In this document: in pieces, positions 8,003 to 17,325 of the stretch
How the letters are laid out: each line of letters starts with the position of its first letter
How positions within the stretch are numbered: the first letter of the stretch is position 1
Source: Pontibacter sp. HSC-36F09
GTDB taxonomy: Bacteria > Bacteroidota > Bacteroidia > Cytophagales > Hymenobacteraceae
Direction: 5' to 3'
Assembly (NCBI RefSeq): GCF_024171605.1
Contig: NZ_JALKAA010000003.1
Coordinates: 62,001 to 126,000, forward strand
Length of the DNA stretch: 64,000 bases
Translations under genes and position numbers: made by a program
The notes under the pieces: generated by a model
Databases searched by the model: none
Told to the model about the DNA's origin: nothing
Seen by the model: only the letters and a program-made list of their open reading frames with translations

Positions 8003-8010
8003 CAAAGGTA
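8003..8010 (-). promoter_or_regulatory. -7 promoter element of rnpB
   Basis: The complement reads TACCTTTG, a perfect Bacteroidota -7 box (TAnnTTTG), 15 bases before the RNA's first paired base. No clear TTTG is found at the right distance upstream. It overlaps a near-palindrome with the CTATACCT octamer at 7994. Confidence 0.5.
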
Positions 8011-8011
8011 T

Positions 8012-8227
8012 AACTAAATTGTTAGATTGCTTAATTGTTAAATTGTTGGAACGGTGGATTGGTTCCAATCTGCGAGAAGCTGTATGATTCCTAGTTAACA
8101 CCTCATTAAGCCAAGACTTTTGCAGGAGGTGAAAAGAACAAACAACAATTTAACCATCAACAATTTAACCATCAACAATTTAACAATTCACTAATTCACT
8201 AACTCACTAAAGCACTCATTCACTCAA
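8012..8227. repeat. intergenic repeats of the AACAATTTAAC / CACTAACTCACT type
   Basis: TTAATTGTTAAATTGTTGG (8030s) is complementary to CAACAATTTAACCATCAAC units repeated at about 8140-8185, followed by tandem variants of TCACTAATTCACTAACTCAC up to the Smr gene stop. Similar strings recur near 30330-30375, 33580-33765, 47500 and 48600-48740. They appear to be a family of low-complexity intergenic inverted repeats. Confidence 0.6.
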
Positions 8228-9187
8228 TTATCTAAGTCTCACCAACGTCGCGCCATACCCAAACCTCTCTTTCTTAGCGTCTTCGAAGAAGCGGATGCCC
8301 GGGGTGCGGCTCAGGATTTTCTGAATCTCTTTGCGGAGCACGCCGTTGCCAGAGCCGTGTATAAAGATGATCTCGTGCATGTTAGCAGCCATGGCGCGGT
8401 CCAGTGCGTCCTGGAAGCGTTCCAGTTGTAGCTTCAGCATGGCACTGTTGCTCATACCGGTGTGGTCCTCTACCAGCTTCTCTATGTGAAGGTCTACCTC
8501 GTGCTCGGGAGCCTGTACTTTGATATTCTCCTGCGCGGCTGGCTTTTCAGATAGCTGCTCTTTTATCTTGTCAGGGTCTACGGCAACAGGTTTGGTGTCG
8601 AGTTGGAAAACATAGGCTTCCTTGTTGAGGACCGGGGCGGTTTTCTTGCTCTTGTAAAAAGAGTTGGCGCGGAACTGTACCTTCTTGGTCACCGGCTCAA
8701 ACAGGCTCGGCGCTCCGTTGCGGTGCTGCAAAAACTGCACGATCAGTGTCGGCCATTTCTCAAAGTCCTTCATGTGGTAATGAGTTACAACGCGGCTGGC
8801 TTTAGGAGCCAGCTTGTCGTTTTGCAATCCGCGGTATTGGTTGTTGCGCTCTTCGCCAGAGGTAAATAGCACATCGTAGTCGGTGTTGTTCACAACCGTG
8901 GCGGCCAGCAATTCCTCAGACTGATGTACCATGGCCAGGTAAATGCCTTTCTCGGCGAGCACTGGTGCTGGTGGTTCTTTGCGGGCAGCTGGTTTTGCAT
9001 AGGCCTCCGGCTCTGTATTTCGGAAAGCCTTAGCCTCCTCCGGCGCGATCAGTACGATCTCACGACGAGAAACAGGTATAGTGAAGTCGTTGTCGATAGC
9101 GACTTCTACAATGTTATTGTCCATTATACGGGTAATGATGCCTTCTTCCCGGCCTGACATCAGGCGCACGCGATCTCCTACGTTCAT
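8228..9187 (-). CDS. DUF2027 and Smr domain protein
   Basis: A 319-residue protein. The N-terminus (MNVGDRVRLMSGREEGIITRI) is a KOW/SH3-like DUF2027 start. Residues about 100-190 form the beta-rich DUF2027 core. The last 90 residues are an Smr domain: VDLHIEKL near residue 231, and IIFIHGSGNGVLRKEI near residue 275, ending FGYGATLVRLR. Smr domains occur at the C-terminus of MutS2 and as stand-alone nicking or RNA endonucleases; the catalytic HGxGxGxL-type motif is present here. The DUF2027-Smr combination is common in Bacteroidota. Its cellular role is not established. Confidence 0.9.
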   Translation of the reverse strand: MNVGDRVRLMSGREEGIITRIMDNNIVEVAIDNDFTIPVSRREIVLIAPEEAKAFRNTEPEAYAKPAARKEPPAPVLAEKGIYLAMVHQSEELLAATVVNNTDYDVLFTSGEERNNQYRGLQNDKLAPKASRVVTHYHMKDFEKWPTLIVQFLQHRNGAPSLFEPVTKKVQFRANSFYKSKKTAPVLNKEAYVFQLDTKPVAVDPDKIKEQLSEKPAAQENIKVQAPEHEVDLHIEKLVEDHTGMSNSAMLKLQLERFQDALDRAMAANMHEIIFIHGSGNGVLRKEIQKILSRTPGIRFFEDAKKERFGYGATLVRLR

Positions 9188-9207
9188 AGTCTTATGTGTT
9201 TAGCACG

Positions 9208-9235
9208 AAGGTATAGCCGTTGCTTGCTATACCTT
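9208..9235. repeat. inverted octamer pair in the Smr gene leader
   Basis: AAGGTATAGC (9208-9217), 8 bases, GCTATACCTT (9226-9235): a perfect 10-bp inverted repeat made of the overrepresented octamer and its complement. A TATCTTTG -7-like box lies upstream (complement, 9263-9270), so the hairpin would be in the 5' untranslated leader. Confidence 0.6.
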
Positions 9236-9300
9236 TGATTGTAATTACAAATTGAATTTATACAAAGATACGATTTGTGCGGCGGAAAAAACGACCTGAT

Positions 9301-10206
9301 TTAGAAGTATACCGGATGGAAACGCAGGCCGTCTGTGCGGTTGTACTCTAGCGCCGGAGCCGGGATTTTGATGATGCTGAGTACGTATAGCGTGGTGTTG
9401 AGGACTTTGCTGCGACCTTTGAAGTGCATCAGGTTGAGATCGGGACTAAGGTAAAACTGCCGACGTGCATTAAACCCGCGGGCCTTATTCAGCTCAGGGT
9501 CGTTGTATACCATACCCTCCGCGCCGTAGCCTACAGCTATACTTAGCCACTTGGGGTATTTGCTTTCCTCCTTCAGAAAATCTCCCACATTCACAGAGAG
9601 CCAATAGGTCTGCCCGTTGTAGTCCTTGAGCGCTTGCTCAGCTAAGGTATGGCCCAATACATTTGGTCGTTCTGCAGCATAGCGGGTGGTCTGGAAGGAG
9701 AATTTAGGCATGATGCGAACCTCCCGCCAGGCCAGTTCCTGTGCCACCACCGCAGCCGAGCCAACCGTGTTGGCAATCGCGTCACCAACCGAGGAGCCAT
9801 AGTTCGCCTGAAATCCGTCAAATAGCTCGATGGGTGTTTGCAGAATGATGCCTGTCAGACCGCCGAATAGAATGGCTTTTTTATCAGGTACGCCTGCCCA
9901 GCGCAACAAGTCTATACCTGCGCGACTCTCATGGAAGGCTCCCCAGAAGTGACCGGCCTTGTCCATTTGCTTCCATTGCCGGTTATCGTTGAAGAAGTGG
10001 AAGTTCGTTCGCTCCTGATCTTTGTACCACGCTTTGTTCAGGGATACCAACATGGCGGTATAACCCACCGCAAAGCCGGTGCCAAGGACCAGCAGCCTTT
10101 CTTTGTTCACGGCAGTGGCCGTAGAGTCAGATGCGGCGGCTATACCCTGCAAGGGTTGGAGCAGGAGCAGCACATAAAGCCAGAAGATAAGCAGGTAGCG
10201 GTACAT
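9301..10206 (-). CDS. DUF2279 (YfiM-like) envelope protein
   Basis: About 301 residues from the ATG at 10206 (the frame runs on to a GTG at 10233). The chosen start gives a clean signal peptide, MYRYLLIFWLYVLLLLQP then an AAA cleavage region. The KAGHFWGAFHESRAGIDLL segment and LQTPIELFDGFQANYGSSVGD are the DUF2279 signature: histidine and acidic residues in a membrane-associated helical bundle. The C-terminal half is beta-rich and specific to Bacteroidota-type members. The family is a predicted periplasmic or outer-membrane protein without assigned function. Confidence 0.8.
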   Translation of the reverse strand: MYRYLLIFWLYVLLLLQPLQGIAAASDSTATAVNKERLLVLGTGFAVGYTAMLVSLNKAWYKDQERTNFHFFNDNRQWKQMDKAGHFWGAFHESRAGIDLLRWAGVPDKKAILFGGLTGIILQTPIELFDGFQANYGSSVGDAIANTVGSAAVVAQELAWREVRIMPKFSFQTTRYAAERPNVLGHTLAEQALKDYNGQTYWLSVNVGDFLKEESKYPKWLSIAVGYGAEGMVYNDPELNKARGFNARRQFYLSPDLNLMHFKGRSKVLNTTLYVLSIIKIPAPALEYNRTDGLRFHPVYF

Positions 10207-10843
10207 CAGGCCAAAGATACACATAGCTTGCACAAAACACCTGCTGCCTGACCCTGGCTTTGAAGTTTAGTGTGGTTATCATCTTGCTTTAATCCGGCTT
10301 TAAACGTAACGCCACACCGTCGTCATGCTGGAGTACCCCAGCAGGTATACTGGTTAAATGTGAGCCGGAACACCTGAGCACTTTCTTGCTTCAGTTTTAC
10401 GAGCCGAGCTACCGCAGACATCAAATTGCAGACATCAAATTATAAAGCGTAAGCAGTTTTTTGTTGAGAATATAAAGGTCAGTTTGTTTTTCAGTTTGGT
10501 AGCGTAGCTGCTTAGGAAGTGGCGCTATTTTTTAGCTACACCTGATTTGTGGGGAGATAATATGCTAATTTTTATATATATCCGTGATTTACAATATATT
10601 GCAAAGATTACAGCTCATCAGGTATAGCGAAGGGTGTTTACCCATCGAATTTACAATATAACCTTATCTGGAAAAAGCCTGTATTAAGGGATGTTTTCAG
10701 AACGGCAGACTACTCCATTTCCCGTCTGTCCTTGTCTATACCTTATATTATAGTGTTGCTTATACCTATGGCGCATTGGTTTTCCCCTTTTCGCCCTTTA
10801 TCCATAAAAATATAGTGCAGCTATACCTTACATCTCACCTTAT
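10207..10843. other. 637-base intergenic region before pyruvate carboxylase
   Basis: No gene, RNA or clear terminator seen. It is AT-rich from 10430 to 10620 and holds octamer copies at 10620, 10736 and 10821. A direct repeat GACATCAAATT occurs twice around 10418-10440. I found no exact TTTG/TAnnTTTG promoter in it, though the gene that follows must be transcribed from here. Confidence 0.5.
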
Positions 10844-13800
10844 ATGAAAATCAAAAAAGTACTTGTCGCTAACCGCGGCGAAATTGCCATTCGTGTGCTC
10901 AGGGCTTGTACGGAGCTCAATATCCAGACGGTGGCCATCTATACCTACGAAGACCGCTACTCCCTGCACCGCTACAAAGCCGACGAGGCCTACCAGATCG
11001 GCAAAGACAACCAGCCGCTGCAGCCCTACCTCGACATCGACGGCATCATCAAGATCGCTAAAGACAACGGCGTAGACGCCATCCACCCGGGCTACGGTTT
11101 CCTGTCCGAGAACCAGCATTTCTCCCGCAGGTGCGCCGAGAACGGTATCATCTTCATTGGTCCGCGGCCGGAGGTAATGGGGTCTTTAGGGGATAAAGTA
11201 TCGGCCAAAAAAGTGGCGGTAAGCTGCGAAGTGCCCATCATCCAGAGCAGCGACCTCGACCTGAACACCTATGAAACAGCACGGGAAGAAGCGCACCGCA
11301 TTGGCTATCCGCTGATGCTCAAGGCTGCCGCAGGTGGTGGCGGGCGCGGCATGCGCGTGATCCGGGATGATGAGCAGCTGGAGAAGGGCTTTTTCGAAGC
11401 CAAGAACGAGGCACTGAAAGCTTTTGGTGACGATACGCTCTTCCTGGAGAAGTACGTCGAAAATCCGAAGCACATTGAGGTGCAGATCGTAGCCGACAAC
11501 TATGGCAACATCACGCACCTGTTTGAGCGCGACTGCTCTGTGCAGCGCCGTTTCCAAAAGGTGGTGGAGGTGGCACCGGCCATCAGCCTGAACGAAGAGA
11601 CACGCCAACAGCTCTACGACTACTCCATCCGCATCTGCAAGGCTGTGAATTACAACAACGTGGGCACGGTAGAGTTTCTGGTGGAGCCGCACAACAATAA
11701 CATTTACTTCATTGAGGTAAACCCACGCATTCAGGTGGAGCACACGGTGACGGAGATGATCACAGGCATCGACCTGATCAAAACGCAGATCTTTGTGGCT
11801 GATGGCTATACCTTGGACCACGAGGAAGTATCGCTCGGTCCGCAGCATACCGTGCGGGCGAATGGGGTGGCCATCCAGTGCCGCATCACTACTGAAGACC
11901 CGGAGAACGACTTCAAACCGGACTACGGTACCATCATTGCTTACCGCAGCGCCGGTGGTTTCGGCATTCGTCTCGACCAGGGCAGCGTGTACCAGGGCGC
12001 CAAGATCAGTCCTTTCTTCGACTCGCTGTTGGTGAAGGTATCGGCACAGGCTCCGACCTTGCGACACGCTGCCATGAAGATGTCTCGCACCTTGGACGAG
12101 TTTCGTATCCGGGGCGTGAAGCAGAACATCCAGTTCCTGCAAAACATCATCACCCACCCAACTTTTATCTCCGGCGATGCCACGGTAGATTTTGTGAAGA
12201 ATCACCCGGAGCTGTTTGTCTTTAAGAAGAGCAAAGACCGGGCAACCAAGTTACTTTCTTTCCTGGCCGATGTGATCGTGAACGGCAACCCGGATGTGAA
12301 GAAACCGGACCCGAACAAGGTGCTCACTAAACCCGATTTCACAGGCTTCAACCAGAACAAACCGTATGAACCGGGCACCAAGGACCTGCTTACACAGCTT
12401 GGTCCCGAGGAGTTCTCGAAGTGGCTGCGCAACGATAAGCAGATTCACTATACTGATACTACCTTCCGCGATGCGCATCAATCGCTGCTGGCGACGCGCA
12501 TGCGCTCTTTTGACATGCTCAAAATAGCGGAAGCGTACGCCAAAGACCATCCGCAGACCTTCAGCATGGAGGTATGGGGTGGCGCCACGTTCGACGTATG
12601 TCTGCGCTTCCTGCACGAAGACCCGTGGCGCCGACTGGCCGAACTACGCGAAGCTATACCTAATATTTTGCTGCAGATGCTCATACGTGGTTCTAACGGG
12701 GTAGGGTATAAGGCCTATCCGGATAACCTGATCGAGTCTTTTGTGGAGAAGTCGTGGGAGACGGGGGTGGACATTTTCCGAATCTTCGACTCGCTGAACT
12801 GGATGAAGAGCATGGAGCCCTGCATCAACTTTGTACGCAAACGCACGGGTGGTCTGGCCGAAGGCGCTATCTGCTATACCGGCGACATCCTTAACCCAAG
12901 CAAGACCAAGTATACCTTAGAATATTATCTGCAACTGGGCAAACAACTCGAAGATGCCGGGGCGCACATTCTGGCGATCAAAGATATGGCCGGCCTGCTC
13001 AAACCTTACGCCGCGCAGGTGCTGGTCGAGGCGCTCCGCGATACCGTGAAGTTGCCGATCCACCTGCACACGCACGACACCTCCGGTGTACAGTCGGCCA
13101 CCTACCTCAAAGCCATCGAGGCAGGGGTAGACGTGGTGGACGTGGCCTTGGGTTCGATGTCTGGGCTAACCTCGCAGCCGAACTTTAACAGTATGGTAGA
13201 GGCCATGCGTTTCCAGGAGCGGCACCGCGAGTTTGACCAGAAGAGCCTTAACCGCCACTCCAACTACTGGGAGACGGTGCGCGAATACTACTATCCATTT
13301 GAGTCCGGTCTGAAGGCAGGCACAGCGGAGGTATACCACCACGAAATTCCGGGCGGTCAGTACTCCAACCTTCGTCCGCAGGCCAATGCACTCGGTCTGG
13401 GTGATAAGTGGGAGTTGATCAAAGATACTTTTGCCGATGTAAACCAGCTGTTCGGCGACCTGGTGAAGGTAACCCCAAGCTCCAAAGTAGTAGGCGACAT
13501 GGCGCTATACCTGGTGTCCAATGGATTAACGACAGTAGATGTGCTGGAGCGTGGCGACCAGATATCTTTCCCGGAGTCGGTGCAGTCGCTGTTCCGCGGT
13601 GATCTGGGCCAACCGGTGGGCGGCTTTCCGAAAAAGCTGCAGTCCATCGTGCTCAAAGACGAGCAGCCTTACGATAACCGACCAAACGAGCACATGGAGC
13701 CGATAGACCTGGAAGGGGAGTTTAAGAAATTCCAGGAGAAGTTCGGCGAAAACACGAAGTACACCGATTTCCTCTCGCACCAGCTCTACCCCAAGGTATA

Positions 13801-14287
13801 CGAGGACTTCCACAAGCACTTAGAGCAGTACGGCAACGTTTCCAAAATCCCGACGCGCCTGTTCTTCTATGGCATGCAGCAAGGCGAGGAGGCCATCATC
13901 GACATAGCCCGCGGCAAGTCCATCGTGATCAAGTACCAGTCGCTGGGCCACGTAGACGAGGACGGCATGCGCACCGTGTTCTTCAAGCTCAACGGCCAGA
14001 CGCGAAACATAGAAGTTCGTGATAAGTCGGTAAAAGTAGAGCGGGTGCAGCACCAGAAAGTAGACAAAGGCAATCCGAAGCACATCGGGGCACCGTTACA
14101 GGGGCTGCTCTCGAAGATACTGGTGGAGAAAGACCAGGAAGTGAAGAAAAACACGCCGCTGTTCGTGATTGAGGCCATGAAGATGGAAACGACCATCACT
14201 GCTTCAGAGGCCACCAAAATCGCCGACCTACACCTGGCGGAGGGCTCGCTGGTGAACACCGACGATCTGGTTGTGAGTTTATCGTAG
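10844..14287 (+). CDS. pyc: pyruvate carboxylase
   Basis: A 1147-residue single-chain biotin enzyme that carboxylates pyruvate to oxaloacetate using bicarbonate and ATP, an anaplerotic step in the cytoplasm. Domains in order: biotin carboxylase (starts KKVLVANRGEIAIRVLRAC; ATP-grasp loop KAAAGGGGRGMRVI near residue 160; EVNPRIQVEHTVTE near 290); carboxyltransferase (TDTTFRDAHQSLLATRMRS near 540, metal-binding HLHTHDTSG near 745); tetramerisation/allosteric region; biotinyl domain with EAMKMETT near 1110, the Lys being the biotin site. Length and order are typical of the alpha4-type enzyme. It is monocistronic and followed by a strong terminator. Confidence 0.98.
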   Translation: MKIKKVLVANRGEIAIRVLRACTELNIQTVAIYTYEDRYSLHRYKADEAYQIGKDNQPLQPYLDIDGIIKIAKDNGVDAIHPGYGFLSENQHFSRRCAENGIIFIGPRPEVMGSLGDKVSAKKVAVSCEVPIIQSSDLDLNTYETAREEAHRIGYPLMLKAAAGGGGRGMRVIRDDEQLEKGFFEAKNEALKAFGDDTLFLEKYVENPKHIEVQIVADNYGNITHLFERDCSVQRRFQKVVEVAPAISLNEETRQQLYDYSIRICKAVNYNNVGTVEFLVEPHNNNIYFIEVNPRIQVEHTVTEMITGIDLIKTQIFVADGYTLDHEEVSLGPQHTVRANGVAIQCRITTEDPENDFKPDYGTIIAYRSAGGFGIRLDQGSVYQGAKISPFFDSLLVKVSAQAPTLRHAAMKMSRTLDEFRIRGVKQNIQFLQNIITHPTFISGDATVDFVKNHPELFVFKKSKDRATKLLSFLADVIVNGNPDVKKPDPNKVLTKPDFTGFNQNKPYEPGTKDLLTQLGPEEFSKWLRNDKQIHYTDTTFRDAHQSLLATRMRSFDMLKIAEAYAKDHPQTFSMEVWGGATFDVCLRFLHEDPWRRLAELREAIPNILLQMLIRGSNGVGYKAYPDNLIESFVEKSWETGVDIFRIFDSLNWMKSMEPCINFVRKRTGGLAEGAICYTGDILNPSKTKYTLEYYLQLGKQLEDAGAHILAIKDMAGLLKPYAAQVLVEALRDTVKLPIHLHTHDTSGVQSATYLKAIEAGVDVVDVALGSMSGLTSQPNFNSMVEAMRFQERHREFDQKSLNRHSNYWETVREYYYPFESGLKAGTAEVYHHEIPGGQYSNLRPQANALGLGDKWELIKDTFADVNQLFGDLVKVTPSSKVVGDMALYLVSNGLTTVDVLERGDQISFPESVQSLFRGDLGQPVGGFPKKLQSIVLKDEQPYDNRPNEHMEPIDLEGEFKKFQEKFGENTKYTDFLSHQLYPKVYEDFHKHLEQYGNVSKIPTRLFFYGMQQGEEAIIDIARGKSIVIKYQSLGHVDEDGMRTVFFKLNGQTRNIEVRDKSVKVERVQHQKVDKGNPKHIGAPLQGLLSKILVEKDQEVKKNTPLFVIEAMKMETTITASEATKIADLHLAEGSLVNTDDLVVSLS

Positions 14288-14302
14288 TCATTTGAAGGTA
14301 TA

Positions 14303-14348
14303 AAAAAGAAAAGCCACCAAACCTGCAAAGGTGGTGGCTTTTCTTTTT
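14303..14348 (+). terminator. rho-independent terminator of pyc
   Basis: A perfect 16-bp stem AAAAAGAAAAGCCACC (14303-14318) / GGTGGCTTTTCTTTTT (14333-14348) with a 14-base loop, ending in T-rich sequence. Confidence 0.85.
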
Positions 14349-14481
14349 ACTATCGTAAACCTTCGGGAGCTATATCAAGTACGCTACAAGAGTCAAAAGA
14401 AAAACATTTCGCGGAAAAGACGGTTTTATACTTGCAGATATGCTGCATGCATACTATTTTTGATTCATAGCGCAAAAGGTG

Positions 14482-14814
14482 CTATTCGTCTTCGTAGTCA
14501 AGGCCTGCAAACTTGTTATAAGCCTGTTGCAACTCGGCAAATGCGTGCATGTTGCCTTCCTGACGGCTGATCAGCATCCCTTTTTTGTAGGTCTGCTCGG
14601 CTTTTTCAGACTGCCCAAATTCGGCGTATAAGCTGGCCGCATGGTAGTAAGTGCCTACGTAGCGCTCGTGCTCAGACAGAAGTTTCTCGTAAAACTCCAT
14701 CGCTTTTTGCGGATCGGATCCACGCAATTCTGTCGCTATCGCATAGATCGTAAATGGATCGTTTGGATCCTCTTCGTAGAATTTGAAGAGCTGTTCTAAT
14801 CTATTTTGAGACAT
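14482..14814 (-). CDS. small tetratricopeptide-repeat protein
   Basis: A 110-residue all-helical protein. Residues about 38-105 carry TPR-type helices (AMEFYEKLLSEHERYVGTYY, ASLYAEFGQSEKAEQTYKKG). There is no signal peptide, so it acts in the cytoplasm, probably as a protein-interaction adaptor. It is divergent from etfB with only 67 bases between the starts, so the two share a control region. The specific partner is unknown. Confidence 0.8.
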   Translation of the reverse strand: MSQNRLEQLFKFYEEDPNDPFTIYAIATELRGSDPQKAMEFYEKLLSEHERYVGTYYHAASLYAEFGQSEKAEQTYKKGMLISRQEGNMHAFAELQQAYNKFAGLDYEDE

Positions 14815-14881
14815 TTCTATTTGGCTATATTTTAACTAACTTCGCACAAATCTAATTTTAAATAAGCTAACATTTCTAATC

Positions 14882-15622
14882 ATGAAAATATTAGTTTGCA
14901 TCAGTAACGTTCCGGATACCACATCCAAAATCAACTTTACTGGAGATAACAAAGAGTTCGACAAAAACGGGGTGCAGTTCGTCATCAACCCTTGGGATGA
15001 ATACGCACTAACCCGCGCCATTGAGCTGAAAGAGGCCAAAGGCGGTAGTGTAACCGTGCTGAACGTGGGCGAAGCCGACGCTGAGCCGAACATCCGCAAG
15101 GCACTGGCCATTGGCGCCGACGACGCGATCCGCGTGAACGCACACCCGAAAGACGCTTACTTCGTGGCGCAGCAGATCACTGCCATCGCCAAAGAAGGCG
15201 GTTACGATATGATACTGATGGGCAAGGAGTCCATCGACTACAACGGCTTCCAGGTTCACAACATGGTAGGTGAAATGATGGGTATACCATCGGTAACGCC
15301 AGCCTTTAAACTGGATATGGTAGACGACAGCACAGCCCGCCTGGAGCGCGAGATCGAGGGTGGCAAGGAAGTGGTGGAAGTGAAGCTGCCATTCGTAGCC
15401 AGCGCCCAGCAACCGATGTGCGAGCCCCGCATCCCGAACATGCGCGGTATCATGACGGCCCGTACCAAGCCATTGAAAGTGGTGGAGCCCGCAGGCGCTG
15501 AGGCCAAGTCGGAGTACGTGAACTACAGCAAGCCTGAGAAAAAGAGCGGCGTGAAAATGATTGACGCAGAAAACGCCGGCGAAGTGATTAAACTATTGAG
15601 AAACGAAGCTAAAGTACTGTAA
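14882..15622 (+). CDS. etfB: electron transfer flavoprotein beta subunit
   Basis: A 246-residue ETF beta subunit (FixA family), the AMP-binding partner of EtfA. It starts MKILVCISNVPDTTSKI. The family pattern is clear in LNVGEADAEPNIRKALAIGADDAIRV near residues 60-85 and LMGKESIDYNGFQVHNMVGEMMG near 103-125. VEVKLPFVASAQQPMCEPRIPNMRGIMTARTKPL is the conserved recognition-loop region. It carries electrons from acyl-CoA dehydrogenases to the quinone pool. The stop is one base before the etfA start, so the two are co-translated. Confidence 0.97.
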   Translation: MKILVCISNVPDTTSKINFTGDNKEFDKNGVQFVINPWDEYALTRAIELKEAKGGSVTVLNVGEADAEPNIRKALAIGADDAIRVNAHPKDAYFVAQQITAIAKEGGYDMILMGKESIDYNGFQVHNMVGEMMGIPSVTPAFKLDMVDDSTARLEREIEGGKEVVEVKLPFVASAQQPMCEPRIPNMRGIMTARTKPLKVVEPAGAEAKSEYVNYSKPEKKSGVKMIDAENAGEVIKLLRNEAKVL

Positions 15623-15623
15623 T

Positions 15624-16604
15624 ATGTCTGTATTAGTATTTGTAGAAGGTCTGAACGGAGAGATCAAAAAATCCTCCCTGGAGGCAGCGACCTATGGCGG
15701 CCAGGTGGCGCAGGCCATGGGCACCTCCGCAACAGCCGTAGCCATCGGCGACGTAAACGAAGACGCACTGGCCCGATTGGGAGAGCAGGGCATCAGTAAA
15801 GTATTGTACGATGCCGATGACCGTCTGAAGCAGTTCGTGGCTGACGCTTATGTGAAAGTGATCGCCAAAGCGGCTCAGCAGGAAAACGCCAAAGTATTGG
15901 TATTCTCCAACTCTAACATCGGTGCTGCGGTAGGTTCCAAACTGGCCGTGCGCCTGAACGGTTCACTGGCTACCAACGTAACCGAGTTGCCGAAGATGGA
16001 CGGTGGCAACTTCATCGTGACACGCGGTGTGTTTTCCGGCAAAGCCTTTGCTGACGTGAACCTGACCTCCGATGTGAAGATCATCGCCGTAAAGAAAAAC
16101 AGCACCGACATTACCAGCAACGCTGGCAACACGGCTACGGTAGAGAAGCTTTCCGCTGACTTGACTGACGCTGAGTTTGCAGCTGCTCCGAAGGAGACCG
16201 TGATGCAGGATACTTCTGGTGGCGTGCTGCTGCAGGAGGCCGAGATCGTGGTGTCTGGTGGCCGCGGTATGAAGGGACCTGAGAACTGGCACCTGATCGA
16301 GGAACTTGCCAAAGAACTGGGCGCGGCAACCGCCTGTTCCAAGCCTGTGTCTGACATCGGCTGGCGCCCTCACCATGAGCACGTAGGCCAGACGGGTATC
16401 ACCGTAAGCCCTAACCTGTACATCGCAGCTGGCATCTCTGGTGCCATTCAGCACCTGGCAGGGGTTAACTCTTCTAAAGTGATTGTCGTTATTAATAAGG
16501 ATCCGGAAGCGCCGTTCTTCAAAGCCGCTGATTATGGCATAGTTGGCGATGCGCTTGAAGTGCTTCCTAAATTGATAGAAGCTGCTAAAGCTTTAGACAA
16601 ATAG
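15624..16604 (+). CDS. etfA: electron transfer flavoprotein alpha subunit
   Basis: A 326-residue ETF alpha subunit (FixB family), the FAD-binding half of the heterodimer. The FAD domain is evident in VVSGGRGMKGPENWHLIEELA near residue 208, SRPVSDIGW-type sequence (KPVSDIGWRPHHEHVGQTG) near 240-258, and the C-terminal YIAAGISGAIQHLAGV...VVINKDPEAPFFKAADYGIVGD. Length is normal. It follows etfB by one base; the bifunctional nuclease-like gene follows 20 bases later and is probably in the same operon. Confidence 0.97.
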   Translation: MSVLVFVEGLNGEIKKSSLEAATYGGQVAQAMGTSATAVAIGDVNEDALARLGEQGISKVLYDADDRLKQFVADAYVKVIAKAAQQENAKVLVFSNSNIGAAVGSKLAVRLNGSLATNVTELPKMDGGNFIVTRGVFSGKAFADVNLTSDVKIIAVKKNSTDITSNAGNTATVEKLSADLTDAEFAAAPKETVMQDTSGGVLLQEAEIVVSGGRGMKGPENWHLIEELAKELGAATACSKPVSDIGWRPHHEHVGQTGITVSPNLYIAAGISGAIQHLAGVNSSKVIVVINKDPEAPFFKAADYGIVGDALEVLPKLIEAAKALDK

Positions 16605-16623
16605 ACTTAAGAAGAGCTTAATT

Positions 16624-17223
16624 GTGAAAAAAATACAGCTAGAGATACTCGGGCTCTCCTCCAGCCAATCGCAGACGGGATCGTTTGCACTGGTACTGGG
16701 CGAGCGTGATGGAAACCGCAGGCTGCCGATCATCATCGGTATGTTCGAGGCGCAGTCCATTGCCATACAGATAGAAAAAATAAACCCAAACCGTCCGCTC
16801 ACGCATGATCTGTTCAAGACCTTTGCCGAGCAGATGAGCGTGAACATCACTGAGATCCTGATCTCTGACCTGAAGGAAGGCGTGTTCTATTCCAAGATCA
16901 TGTGCACCGACGGCGAGAAGGAATTTGAACTGGATGCGCGCCCGTCCGATGCCATTGCCATCGGCCTGCGTTTTGGGGTGCCTATCTATACCGTGGAAAG
17001 TGTGCTGTCGGAAGCTGGCATTATTCTGAGTGACCTGGAAGAGGAGGAGGACGAGAACGAAGAAATGGCTGTGAAAAGCACTTCTTCAGCGTCTTCAAGT
17101 ACGAAGGAGCCGCTCAACCAGACCTCAGTGGATGACTTGAACAAAATGCTAAACGAGGCTCTTGAAAAAGAGGACTACGAGCGTGCCGCCAAAATCCGCG
17201 ACGAGTTGAACAAGCGAAACTAG
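16624..17223 (+). CDS. bifunctional nuclease (BFN/DUF151) domain protein with UVR motif
   Basis: A 199-residue protein read from a GTG at 16624 (there is no ATG nearby in frame). Residues 1-140 form the BFN/DUF151 fold, with GERDGNRRLPIIIGMFEAQSIAIQIE near residue 28 and DARPSDAIAIGLRFGVPIY near 102. An acidic, Ser-rich linker (about 140-165) leads to a UVR motif (LNKMLNEALEKEDYERAAKIRDELNKRN), the helical hairpin of UvrB/UvrC. BFN proteins have reported nuclease activity in some organisms; the role here is not proven. It is last in the etf operon and followed by a terminator. Confidence 0.88.
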   Translation: MKKIQLEILGLSSSQSQTGSFALVLGERDGNRRLPIIIGMFEAQSIAIQIEKINPNRPLTHDLFKTFAEQMSVNITEILISDLKEGVFYSKIMCTDGEKEFELDARPSDAIAIGLRFGVPIYTVESVLSEAGIILSDLEEEEDENEEMAVKSTSSASSSTKEPLNQTSVDDLNKMLNEALEKEDYERAAKIRDELNKRN

Positions 17224-17243
17224 CATAACATACGCTATACTTT

Positions 17244-17278
17244 AAAAGTCCTGCTCCTAATCGGGGTGGGACTTTTTG
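17244..17278 (+). terminator. terminator of the etf operon
   Basis: Arms AAAAGTCC (17244-17251) and GGACTTTT (17269-17276) around an interior that can pair further (CTCC with GGGG), followed by TTTTTG. The T-tract also holds the -33 element of the nupC promoter. Confidence 0.7.
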
Positions 17279-17305
17279 TTTTAAAAGATATTCGCCTTAC
17301 TTTTG
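17275..17305 (+). promoter_or_regulatory. promoter of the nucleoside transporter gene
   Basis: TTTG (17275-17278), 19 bases, TACTTTTG (17298-17305): an exact Bacteroidota promoter. Predicted transcription start near 17310 lies after the first possible start codon (17266) and before the ATG at 17326, which fixes the latter as the start. Confidence 0.75.
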
Positions 17306-17325
17306 GCCAAATTTTTTCAGCCTGT

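Noticed and set aside
8012..8227. CRISPR array
   Set aside because: The repeats are short, irregular and without unique equal-length spacers, and there are no cas genes in the window.
11186..12205. Long open frame (339 codons) antisense to pyruvate carboxylase
   Set aside because: It lies wholly within pyc on the opposite strand and has no recognisable protein features; high-GC codon use of pyc leaves such shadow frames open.
17266..17325. Longer N-terminus for the nucleoside transporter
   Set aside because: It overlaps the etf terminator and lies before the predicted transcription start, and the extra residues are not family-like.
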